A stretch of 42,933 nt of DNA from Acidimicrobiaceae bacterium (GTDB taxonomy: Bacteria; Actinomycetota; Acidimicrobiia; Acidimicrobiales; RAAP-2), in NCBI GenBank assembly GCA_003169675.1, contig PNAT01000164.1, forward strand, positions 1-42,933. The letters are read 5' to 3'. The number at the start of each line of letters is the position of its first letter. Positions within the stretch are counted from its first letter, which is position 1. Under the pieces are notes generated by a model. The model worked only from the letters and a program-made list of their open reading frames with translations. It did not search any database and was not told where the DNA came from. This document shows, one piece after another, positions 24,000 to 31,383 of the stretch. The translations under genes were made by a program, and so were the position numbers.

Positions 24000-25574
24000 A
24001 TGAGTTGGCCCGGAACCGAGCAGGAGCCGACCGTCGGACCCGATGGTCCACCATCGGTCTCGGTTCCGAGGCGCGGGCGACGCGCCCGGGCCCTGTTGGT
24101 GCTGGGCACCGCTGCCGCTCTGGTGGCGGGCGGATTGGTCGTCGTGATTCGGGTCCACACGGAGAATACGAACACGGCAGTGGAGGCGGCGGTGCGAGCG
24201 GCCATCCGGAAGATTGAGGTCAAGCCGCTCAATCTGGCCCAGATCGCCTTCGCGCCCAAGACCGCGGCAACGCCGACGTTGACCTACAGCGGATCTCCAC
24301 CACCGTCCTCCCCGCCCAGTGCGCCGGCGGGGAAAGGCGTTGTCGGGACAGCCAAGCTGAACGGCGGAATTGGAGCGATCGCCGGGATGGCGCCGACGAC
24401 AACCCTTCCTCCATCCGACACGGCGAATGAGATCGCGCCACCTCAGTTCGCCGGCCAACTGGTCTCGTTGTACCAGCAGCTCTTCTCCGTGAACGCTGTG
24501 GCCACCGGGAGCCAGAACATCCCCTCGGGAGGTGCCCAACCCGAGTCGGTCGCCTCGTTCTCCCAGGCGGTCCAGAACACCCCCAGCGCCGACCTGAACA
24601 TCCTCTACACGGCGGTGCAGAAGACTCCTTCGTGGACCAGGCTGATGTCCTTGTACTCACCGTCCTCCAGGTTGACCCCGGCCTCATCGTCTCTGGTACG
24701 GGGATCTGCAGGGGCACCCCAACCGCAGCTAAAGGCCCAGGCGCACTCCTTGCGCCCAGCGGACGGTGGTTCGTCGCCGTACCCGTACCCGGACTCGTCG
24801 ACTACCACCACTTTCGCACCGGCCACGACGAGCACGACCGACCCGTCGATCAACGAAGCCAGCTGCCCCAGCCCGGCACCCGGGGGCGACTATGGCGAGG
24901 ACGGTATCTACGCGGCCCAGGTGGCGATCGATGTCTTCACCCAGACCGATGCGGCGGTGCCCCAGCAACTCACCATCGGAGCCGAGGTGCTCGGTGAGGG
25001 CACGACCTTCACCATCCCCGATCCGGCCTGGATCATTGTGGCCGCCCTCCTGGGCGCGGCGCAGATCCTCCACGACACGTTGGCCTATGACCAGGCAAAA
25101 TTCAACGACTGCAACCTGGCCGACCAGCAGGCGGTGGTGACCGACATCTATAACAACGTCGACTACCTCACCGCACTTGTCGACTCCCGTACCACGGCGC
25201 TGGAGAACGAGGCCGAGTTGATTTACGCCCTGGTTGACACCCAGACGACACAAATTCTCAACCAACTGGCGGCGGTGCAGGCCAGCATCAATCTGCAGAT
25301 CAAGGTGGTCATTGAGCAGGACCTGCTCCAGCCCGGCACGGGATCGGTGGTCGAGGTGCAGATACCGGCATCCCAGGGTGGCTACCTCGATGCGGTCCCC
25401 ATCGGGGTTCAGGCGATCGTGACCAACGCACTGGCGCAGATGAATGGAGCCGGACAGGCGGTGAACCCGGCGGCACCGGAGGATCTGGATGCCGCCAACG
25501 CCGATCTGGCGGCCGGGAAGTATCGGCAGGCCTACGCGCTGTACGCCCAGAGCTACAAGGAGATTGTCCAGTGA
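24000..25574 (+). CDS. membrane-anchored exported protein of unknown function, paralog 1
   Basis: 524 residues. The start ATG 24000 follows GGGAGA by 3 bp and lies 10 bp after the second giant gene. RRGRRAR precedes one transmembrane helix (31-50), predicting a type II membrane protein with the rest outside. A Pro/Ser/Thr-rich linker (about 95-140 and 255-285) leads to a C-terminal domain (288-524) shared with the next gene: DGIYAAQVAIDV, LGEGTTFTIPDP, NVDYLTALVDSRTT, LNQLAAVQASINL, GGYLDAVPIGVQ, and QAVNPAAPEDLDAANADLAAGKYRQAYALYAQSYKEIV, the last resembling a single TPR hairpin. Cys289 and Cys371 are conserved in the paralog. I do not recognise the domain. Confidence 0.85.
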   Translation: MSWPGTEQEPTVGPDGPPSVSVPRRGRRARALLVLGTAAALVAGGLVVVIRVHTENTNTAVEAAVRAAIRKIEVKPLNLAQIAFAPKTAATPTLTYSGSPPPSSPPSAPAGKGVVGTAKLNGGIGAIAGMAPTTTLPPSDTANEIAPPQFAGQLVSLYQQLFSVNAVATGSQNIPSGGAQPESVASFSQAVQNTPSADLNILYTAVQKTPSWTRLMSLYSPSSRLTPASSSLVRGSAGAPQPQLKAQAHSLRPADGGSSPYPYPDSSTTTTFAPATTSTTDPSINEASCPSPAPGGDYGEDGIYAAQVAIDVFTQTDAAVPQQLTIGAEVLGEGTTFTIPDPAWIIVAALLGAAQILHDTLAYDQAKFNDCNLADQQAVVTDIYNNVDYLTALVDSRTTALENEAELIYALVDTQTTQILNQLAAVQASINLQIKVVIEQDLLQPGTGSVVEVQIPASQGGYLDAVPIGVQAIVTNALAQMNGAGQAVNPAAPEDLDAANADLAAGKYRQAYALYAQSYKEIVQ

Positions 25575-27088
25575 GGCGGCTGCCCCAGGGCATCCCGCCC
25601 CGAGCGCCGGCGGCCAACCGGCGTGGGCGAGCCTTCGCCCAGCTCCGACAGGCACGGGACAGCCGACGCCGACGCCTCATCAGCCGGGTGCCCATGGCGG
25701 TGCTGACCATGGCGGTGGTGGCGGCAGCGACAGCCGGCGCAGTCGGTTCGCCCGGGGGCGGAGCGGGGTCGGGCGCTCCGACAGGCCATCTGCTCAGTGC
25801 GGCCCAGGTGCGTGCGCTCGGCCTATTCCCTACGACGGCCTGGACCCCCATCAAGCCGATTGACTTGAAGACCTTGTACTCGGGCCCATCACCTGCAGCC
25901 CCAGCAGCCGCATCGATCGTGCCCGCGACCGCTCCTGCGGTCCCCACCGCCGTCAACGCAGCCTCCATCCATCCCACCACGCCCGCACCGCCCGGATTCC
26001 GCCAGCAGGTCGTCGAGGCCTACGCCAATGCGGCCCAAGTGGCCGACAGGGTTGACTCGAACGGTGCGGGCGGCTCCGCACTTGCCATCTCGCCCATGCC
26101 ACCGGCCGGTGAATTCGACCAGGCACTGGCCACCTTGACGCCAGACCAACTCTCTGAGCTCTACGACGCCTTCTTGAAGGTGCCCGGCGGGTTCTCCAGC
26201 TTCGCCGCCGCGCTGGGCCACACTGCAGCCGCGGCCCTCGCCCCTCCGTCGGCGACTGCCGCACGGTCGAGTACGTTCAGCGTCCCGGGCCTGACGGCCC
26301 ATGCCTCTGGCACCGGGAACACCTTCACCCCGGCGACCACCGAGACCACCGACCCGGCAGGGAACGCCGCCAATTGCCCGGCCTCGGCTCCGGGAGGGAA
26401 TGACGGCGACGACGGGATTTACGCCGCCACCCTGGCCGTCGACATCGCTACCGTGGCGGCGGCCGTGGTGCCTCAATCCCTGGTGCTGGGAGCCTATGTT
26501 CTCGGTGAAGGTGCCACCTTCACCATCCCCGACCCGGTCAACATCATCGTCCAGGTGTTGATCGGAGCGGGGCAGATCGTCCGTGACACCCTGATCTGGC
26601 TCCACCAGATCAACGGGGACTGCACGTCGGGTGCCCAGGAAGAGCAGGTCAACGTCATCTTCGACAACGTGAACTCGCTGGTCACCCTGGTCGACTCGAG
26701 GACCACGGGCGTCAACAACGAGGAGCAGTTGCTCTACGCGCTCGTGGATTCGCGCAACACCCTGATCCTTAACAAGATCGCCGCCATTCAGGCCAGTCTC
26801 AACCTCGAGCTCAAGATCACCATTGAGAATGATCTGCTCCAGGGAACAAGTGGTGCCGTGGCGGACCTGGAGGTGCCGACCAGCGACGGCGGTTACCTCA
26901 ATGCCACTCCCATCGGGGTCCAGGAACTGGTCACCGCCGCCCTGGCGGAGGAGCAGACGGCGGGCCAGGCGGTCAACCCGGCCGCACCGGAGGACCTGGC
27001 ATCGGCCAACGCCGCCCTGGCGGCCCAGAATTACAAGGCCGCGTTCACCCTCTACGGCCAGACCTACCGCGAGATCGTGGGCGGCTAG
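25571..27088 (+). CDS. membrane-anchored exported protein of unknown function, paralog 2
   Basis: 505 residues. The GTG start overlaps the upstream stop by 4 bp (GTGA). A very basic N-terminus (RRRRLISR) precedes one hydrophobic helix (about 41-58), which may be an uncleaved anchor or a long signal peptide. An Ala/Pro-rich linker follows, then a segment PDQLSELYDAFLKVPGGFSSF matched in paralog 1, and the shared C-terminal domain (267-505): DDGIYAATLAVDI, LGEGATFTIPDP, NVNSLVTLVDSRTT, LNKIAAIQASLNLELKITIENDLLQ is the best-conserved core, ending LYGQTYREIV. Cys268 and Cys351 match Cys289 and Cys371 of paralog 1. It is the last gene of the operon and ends 9 bp from a convergent acyl-CoA ligase gene. 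Confidence 0.85.
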   Translation: MRRLPQGIPPRAPAANRRGRAFAQLRQARDSRRRRLISRVPMAVLTMAVVAAATAGAVGSPGGGAGSGAPTGHLLSAAQVRALGLFPTTAWTPIKPIDLKTLYSGPSPAAPAAASIVPATAPAVPTAVNAASIHPTTPAPPGFRQQVVEAYANAAQVADRVDSNGAGGSALAISPMPPAGEFDQALATLTPDQLSELYDAFLKVPGGFSSFAAALGHTAAAALAPPSATAARSSTFSVPGLTAHASGTGNTFTPATTETTDPAGNAANCPASAPGGNDGDDGIYAATLAVDIATVAAAVVPQSLVLGAYVLGEGATFTIPDPVNIIVQVLIGAGQIVRDTLIWLHQINGDCTSGAQEEQVNVIFDNVNSLVTLVDSRTTGVNNEEQLLYALVDSRNTLILNKIAAIQASLNLELKITIENDLLQGTSGAVADLEVPTSDGGYLNATPIGVQELVTAALAEEQTAGQAVNPAAPEDLASANAALAAQNYKAAFTLYGQTYREIVGG

Positions 27089-27097
27089 GGACGAGCC

Positions 27098-28720
27098 TCA
27101 GGTCGCCGGCTCGAGCTCCTCAATGGATTCGGCCCGGTGCCGCTTGTAGTCGACCTTGCCGTTGGGGGCGCGCCCGATGGTGCTGACCACGCGCACCCGG
27201 CGGGGTGCCTTGTAGCTGGCCAGCCGGCCCTTGACATGGTCGATGAGCTCGGCCTCGCCGGGAGGGTCGGAACCCTCGGCCGGCTCAATGACGGCCACGA
27301 TCTGCTCGCCGTAGGTGGCATGGGGGATGCCCACCACCACGGCATCGCCCACTCCGGCGTGCGTCTTGAGCGCCTCCTCGACCTCTTCGGGGAAGATCTT
27401 CTCGCCCCCCGAGTTGATGCAGACCGAGCCCCGGCCGAGCAGGCGGATGGTGCCGTCGGCGTCGACCTGCGCGAAGTCGCCCGGGATGGAATAGCGCACC
27501 CCGTCCATGACCTTGAAGGTGCGCTCGGACTTCTCCTCGTCCTTGTAATAGCCGAGCGGGTTGCGCCCGCCGAGAGCGAGCACCCCGATCTCCTCGGAGC
27601 CCGGCGTCACCTCCTGGCCGTGCTCGGTCAGGACCTTGACGTCGGGGCCGAGGGTGAAGGTGGCGGTGGCCGCCGCGTTGCCCGCCCCCGAGACCGACAT
27701 GCCCATGCCCAGCGCCTCCGAGGAGCTGAAGGCGTCGACCAGCAGCATGCCGGCGTGGTGAGCCAGCAGATCTTGCTTGATGGACTCGCTCCACATGGCG
27801 CCCGACGAGATCACCATCATGAGGGAGCTCAGGTCCCAGCGCCCGGGCTGGGCGTCGAGGGCGGAGAGGAGGGGACGTGAGAAGGGGTCGCCCACGATGA
27901 CGAGACCGTTCACCTTTTCGCGCTCGACCGTATCGAGCAGCTCGACCGGGTCGTACTTGCGGTTCTCCAGCAGGCAGACCCGGCCCCCCTCGGCCAGGGT
28001 GGTGTTGGCGGTGAAGCTCCCGGTGCCGTGCATGAGCGGGCAGGCCGGCATGAGGGTGACCCCGCCGGGACTGGCGGTGAGGGAGGTGCGCACCCCTTCG
28101 ACGCCACCCTCGAGGTCGTAGCCGCGTACCCCGCTGATGATGAGGCGGGCGAAGAGATCGTCCTGGCGCCACATGACGCCCTTGGGCATGCCGGTGGTGC
28201 CTCCGGTGTAGAGCATGAAGAGGTCGTCACCGCTGCGGCCCCAGGGCGCAGCGGTGCGGCCGGGGGCCGACTTGGCGGCCTCCTCGTAGGGGGAGGCCCA
28301 GTCCGGGCAGGGCCCCATGCCGTCATCGACCCAGAGCCAGCCCTTGATCCGCGGGACGCGGTCCAGGATCCCCTCTATCCGGTCCGTGAAGGCACCGTGG
28401 AAGACCACGGCCACGGCATCGGCGTTCTCCCACAGGTAGGTCAGCTCGTCGTCCCCGTAGCGGTAGTTGGTGTTGACCGGGACCAGGCCGATCTTGACGG
28501 CGGCGAAGTTTGTCTGCAGGTACTCGGGCGAGTTGTAGAGGTAGATGGCCACCTTGTCCTGCTGGACCGCACCCAGGTCGAGCAGGAATTGGGCGATGCC
28601 GTCGGCCCCCCGGTCGAACTCGGACCAGGGCATGTGGCGGGTGCCCTGGGTGACGGCGACGGCGTCGGGCTGGACGTCGGCCACGGTCTCCCAGACGTCC
28701 CCGTAGTTCCAATCGGTCAT
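27098..28720 (-). CDS. acyl-CoA synthetase (FadD family)
   Basis: 540 residues, ANL superfamily. MLYTGGTTGMPKGVMWRQDD (about 165-185) is the P-loop; FSSSEALGMG, YSIPGDFAQVDADGTIRLLGRGS and the catalytic Lys in APNGKVDYKRH near 520 are intact. MWRQDD and INSGGEKIFPEEVEEAL ally it with the FadD19-like ligase at 10536-12161, but it is more distant from remembered FadD19 (MHGTGSF instead of MHGATQ). The substrate is uncertain; a steroid, branched or aromatic acid is possible. The start is leaderless: TAGGCT lies 6 nt before the ATG inside the 22-bp divergent promoter shared with an acyl-CoA dehydrogenase, so activation and dehydrogenation of the same acyl chain may be co-regulated. Confidence 0.88.
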   Translation of the reverse strand: MTDWNYGDVWETVADVQPDAVAVTQGTRHMPWSEFDRGADGIAQFLLDLGAVQQDKVAIYLYNSPEYLQTNFAAVKIGLVPVNTNYRYGDDELTYLWENADAVAVVFHGAFTDRIEGILDRVPRIKGWLWVDDGMGPCPDWASPYEEAAKSAPGRTAAPWGRSGDDLFMLYTGGTTGMPKGVMWRQDDLFARLIISGVRGYDLEGGVEGVRTSLTASPGGVTLMPACPLMHGTGSFTANTTLAEGGRVCLLENRKYDPVELLDTVEREKVNGLVIVGDPFSRPLLSALDAQPGRWDLSSLMMVISSGAMWSESIKQDLLAHHAGMLLVDAFSSSEALGMGMSVSGAGNAAATATFTLGPDVKVLTEHGQEVTPGSEEIGVLALGGRNPLGYYKDEEKSERTFKVMDGVRYSIPGDFAQVDADGTIRLLGRGSVCINSGGEKIFPEEVEEALKTHAGVGDAVVVGIPHATYGEQIVAVIEPAEGSDPPGEAELIDHVKGRLASYKAPRRVRVVSTIGRAPNGKVDYKRHRAESIEELEPAT

Positions 28721-28742
28721 CGGATGAGCCTACGCTGCCAGC
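28721..28742. promoter_or_regulatory. 22-bp divergent leaderless promoter, second example
   Basis: The full gap between the ATG at 28720 (minus) and GTG at 28743 (plus) is 22 bp. AGCCTACGCT (28727-28736) reads TACGCT outward on plus and TAGGCT outward on minus. The two share TA at 28731-28732, and each is 6 nt from its start codon. This is the layout of 13421-13442 without the wider palindrome. Confidence 0.72.
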
Positions 28743-29882
28743 GTGGACCTCGGCCTGCCCGGAGAAGATGATCCCCACCGCACCGAGGTGAGGGAGTGGC
28801 TGGCGGCCCACCCCCATCCGACGGGTCGCCAACTGGCGGAAGCGGGCTACGTGGTGCCGCACTGGGCGCCGCCGTTCGGGCTCGATGCCGACCCGCTGAC
28901 CCAGCTCATGATTGACGAGGAGTTGCGGGTGGCCGGGGTGCGGCGCCCCATCAACCCCATCGGTATCGGGTGGGCGGGACCGACCCTGATGTACGCCGGC
29001 ACCGTCGAGCAGAAGGAACGCTGGTTGTGGTCGCTGCTCTCGGGCGAGGAGTTCTGGTGCCAGCTCTTCAGCGAACCCGGGGCCGGGTCCGACCTGGCCG
29101 CGCTGAGCACTCGGGCGGTGCGTGACGGTGACTCGTACGTGGTCAACGGGCAGAAGGTGTGGAACAGCTACGCCCACATCGCCAAGTGGGGGATCCTGCT
29201 GGCCCGGACCGATCCGGCGGCGACCAAACACCAGGGGATCTCGTACTTCGTCTGCCCCATGGACGCTCCGGGCATTGAGATCCGCCCTCTGATCGACATG
29301 ACGGGCGAGCACGCCTTCAACGAAGTTTTCTTTGATGATGTCCGCATCCCGGCGGACCACCTCATCGGGGCGGAGCACGCCGGGTGGGAATTGGCCAAGG
29401 TGACACTGGGCAACGAGCGGGTGTCACTCTCGGGCGAAGGTGCCCTGTGGGGGATGGGGCCGACGGCCGACGACCTGGTGGAGCTGGTGCGCCGCGCCGG
29501 GGGCGTGCCCGACCCGTCGCTGCGCGATCGGTTGGTGTCGGTCTGGGTGGAGAGCCAGATCCTGCGCGTGTTGCGGCTGCGCATGGTCTCGGCCGTGTTG
29601 GCCGGGAAGGCGCCCGGGGCCGAGGCCTCGGTGCGCAAGGCCATCGCCGACGCGCACGGGCAGCACGTGATGGGCGTGGCCCGTGATCTGGCCGGACCCT
29701 TCGGCATGCTGAGTGGGTCCGGTCCGGTGGGCGGCTGGGGGACCTCGGGTGCGGTGGTGGGTGACGCGACCTGGTCCCGTGGGTTCCTGTACTCGCCGGC
29801 GTTGACGGTGGGCGGCGGGACGGCCGAGGTGCAACGCAACATCGTGGCCGAAAAGGTGCTGGGCCTGCCGCGTGATCCGTGA
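28743..29882 (+). CDS. acyl-CoA dehydrogenase family protein
   Basis: 379 residues. The FAD/substrate signature QLFSEPGAGSDLAALSTRAV (about 107-126) followed by VNGQKVWNSYAHIAKWGILLARTD, and the C-terminal VGGGTAEVQRNIVAEKVLGLPRD define the flavin-dependent acyl-CoA dehydrogenase fold. VFFDDVRIPADHLIG marks the middle beta domain. It would oxidise an acyl-CoA to the 2,3-enoyl-CoA. Several actinobacterial steroid dehydrogenases (FadE pairs) work as heterotetramers of two half-active subunits; whether this one stands alone cannot be told. The GTG start is leaderless-like and divergent from the FadD gene at 27098-28720. Confidence 0.9.
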   Translation: MDLGLPGEDDPHRTEVREWLAAHPHPTGRQLAEAGYVVPHWAPPFGLDADPLTQLMIDEELRVAGVRRPINPIGIGWAGPTLMYAGTVEQKERWLWSLLSGEEFWCQLFSEPGAGSDLAALSTRAVRDGDSYVVNGQKVWNSYAHIAKWGILLARTDPAATKHQGISYFVCPMDAPGIEIRPLIDMTGEHAFNEVFFDDVRIPADHLIGAEHAGWELAKVTLGNERVSLSGEGALWGMGPTADDLVELVRRAGGVPDPSLRDRLVSVWVESQILRVLRLRMVSAVLAGKAPGAEASVRKAIADAHGQHVMGVARDLAGPFGMLSGSGPVGGWGTSGAVVGDATWSRGFLYSPALTVGGGTAEVQRNIVAEKVLGLPRDP

Positions 29883-29975
29883 GGCCGGTGCCGATGTGCC
29901 GGACCATCTAGAGTCGGGCCGCAGGAAGAGGCATCCCGGGCGGGTTGGCCTGTTGATTGGGTAACGGGAGGATAC

Positions 29976-30851
29976 GTGCGGAAATTTTCTCTGACTGGGA
30001 CTTTGGCCCTGGTGGGACTGCTGGTTCCGGCGGGGTCGGCGGCGGGGTCGCTGGCGGGGCCGGCGGCTGCGGGGCCGGCGAGTGCGGTGGCACCCGTCCT
30101 GTACCACGTGCCCATCATCGGCAAGCAGGTGGTCGGCGCACCGCTGGCCCATGGGGCGCAAAACACCACCAACGTCCAGTCGACCAACTGGTCCGGCTAC
30201 GCCGACACCAGCGACACCTTCCGGACCCTCTCCTCGTCCTGGGTCCAGCCTGCCGTCAACTGCACCGCGGGCGGGCTGCTCGGCTTGAAACCGCTACAGG
30301 CGACCTACTCGTCCTTCTGGGTCGGCTTGGACGGCTACGGCTCGAGTTCGGTCGAGCAGACCGGCACCGACTCGGACTGCACGAGTTCGCACACGCCCAG
30401 CTACTACGCCTGGTACGAGATGTACCCCGCCGGCTCCGTGACCATCTCGGCCACCCAGTACCCGGTGCACCCTGGCGACGTGATGAACGGTCTGGTGACG
30501 TCGGATGCGGCCGGCTCGTCGTTCACCCTGACGATCAACGACGCCACCCGGGGCTGGACGTACTCCACCACGCTGGCCGGCAGCGGACTGACCCGCGCCT
30601 CCGCCGAATTCGTGGCCGAGGCGCCCTCGCAGTGCATCGCCCTCTTCTGCCGTCAACTCCCCTTGGCCGACTTCGGCACCGTGAACTTCTCGAACGCGTC
30701 GGTCACCGACACGGCGGGCAAGTCCGGGACCATCAGCGGGTTCAACGACGCCGACATACAGATGGCGTCACAAAGCGGCACCGTGAAGGCGACGCCGTCC
30801 GCGCTGACCGCCGGCGGGAGCGCGTTCTCAGTGACCTGGTCGCACTCCTAG
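29976..30851 (+). CDS. secreted glutamic endopeptidase, peptidase family G1 (eqolisin-like)
   Basis: 291 residues. The signal peptide MRKFSLTGTLALVGLLVPAGSAAG leads to a propeptide-like stretch and then the G1 fold: STNWSGYA (69-76), SSFWVGLDGYGSSSVEQTGTD with Gln128 at the catalytic Gln position, YYAWYEMYP, and SAEFVAEAP (209-217) holding the catalytic Glu, followed by ADFGTVNFSNAS, as in fungal scytalidoglutamic and aspergilloglutamic peptidases. These work at acidic pH and are pepstatin-insensitive. Four or more Cys may form disulfides. The GTG start has GGGAGGA 4 bp upstream; TAGAGT (29910-29915) could be its -10. Its 3' end overlaps the convergent riboflavin synthase gene by 24 bp. Confidence 0.85.
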   Translation: MRKFSLTGTLALVGLLVPAGSAAGSLAGPAAAGPASAVAPVLYHVPIIGKQVVGAPLAHGAQNTTNVQSTNWSGYADTSDTFRTLSSSWVQPAVNCTAGGLLGLKPLQATYSSFWVGLDGYGSSSVEQTGTDSDCTSSHTPSYYAWYEMYPAGSVTISATQYPVHPGDVMNGLVTSDAAGSSFTLTINDATRGWTYSTTLAGSGLTRASAEFVAEAPSQCIALFCRQLPLADFGTVNFSNASVTDTAGKSGTISGFNDADIQMASQSGTVKATPSALTAGGSAFSVTWSHS

Positions 30852-31316
30852 GGGCCCGGCGTCGCCGAAGCCCTGGCGGATGCCCTGTCCGGCCCGGGCG
30901 GTGAGCTGCTCGGGCTCGTACAGCATCAGGTAGGCGTTGCGGGCATGGTCCCGTGAGCGGTTCTTGAACACCATCGCCAAGGTCGCCGGGTCGTCGGACT
31001 CGTCCTCGTGGACGAAGACCTCGAGGATGGGCGTGTTGGTCATGAGCTGCGCCGTCATGATCCCGGTCGAGGCCTCGTGGGCGCAGACCTTGTCGACCTC
31101 CTGGGCACCCGGCATCCCGAGGGCCACCACGATCCGGCAGCCCTCCTCCTCAATGAGCTTCTTGGCCGCCACCGCCAGATCCTTGAATCCCGGAACGGTG
31201 CGGCGGAGGACGGTGAAGCGGGTGCCGTAGCCGGGGCACTGCGCCAACTCGTCGAGGGCCTCGGCCCCCATGTCGTAGCGGGCGAACATGGTGTCGACCA
31301 CGCCGATTGCGTCCAT
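30828..31316 (-). CDS. ribC: archaeal-type riboflavin synthase (lumazine-synthase fold)
   Basis: 162 residues. IGVVDTMFARYDMG, TVPGFKDLAVAAKKLIEEEG, VALGMPGAQEVDKVCAHEAS, TAQLMTNTPILEVFVHEDE and LTARAGQGIRQGFGDAGP follow the Methanocaldococcus RibC sequence I remember almost block by block. This enzyme converts two 6,7-dimethyl-8-ribityllumazine into riboflavin and is related to lumazine synthase, not to the usual bacterial RibE/RibC with duplicated barrels. The ATG at 31316 begins at strand 1; a longer open frame adds an unrelated leader running into bioA. GAGAAT lies 5 nt upstream, possibly a leaderless promoter. It diverges from bioA with a 67-bp gap. No other rib gene is present in the window. 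Confidence 0.88.
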   Translation of the reverse strand: MDAIGVVDTMFARYDMGAEALDELAQCPGYGTRFTVLRRTVPGFKDLAVAAKKLIEEEGCRIVVALGMPGAQEVDKVCAHEASTGIMTAQLMTNTPILEVFVHEDESDDPATLAMVFKNRSRDHARNAYLMLYEPEQLTARAGQGIRQGFGDAGPLGVRPGH

Positions 31317-31371
31317 GGACCATTCTCGCGCAGCGTGCCGGCCCTCGATTGCGGAGGCGCGCCGGGTGGTC

Positions 31372-31377
31372 CACAAT
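31372..31377 (+). promoter_or_regulatory. leaderless -10 box of bioA
   Basis: CACAAT ends 6 nt before GTG 31384, the spacing seen for other leaderless genes here. No Shine-Dalgarno sequence precedes the GTG. Confidence 0.5.
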
Positions 31378-31383
31378 CGAGGC

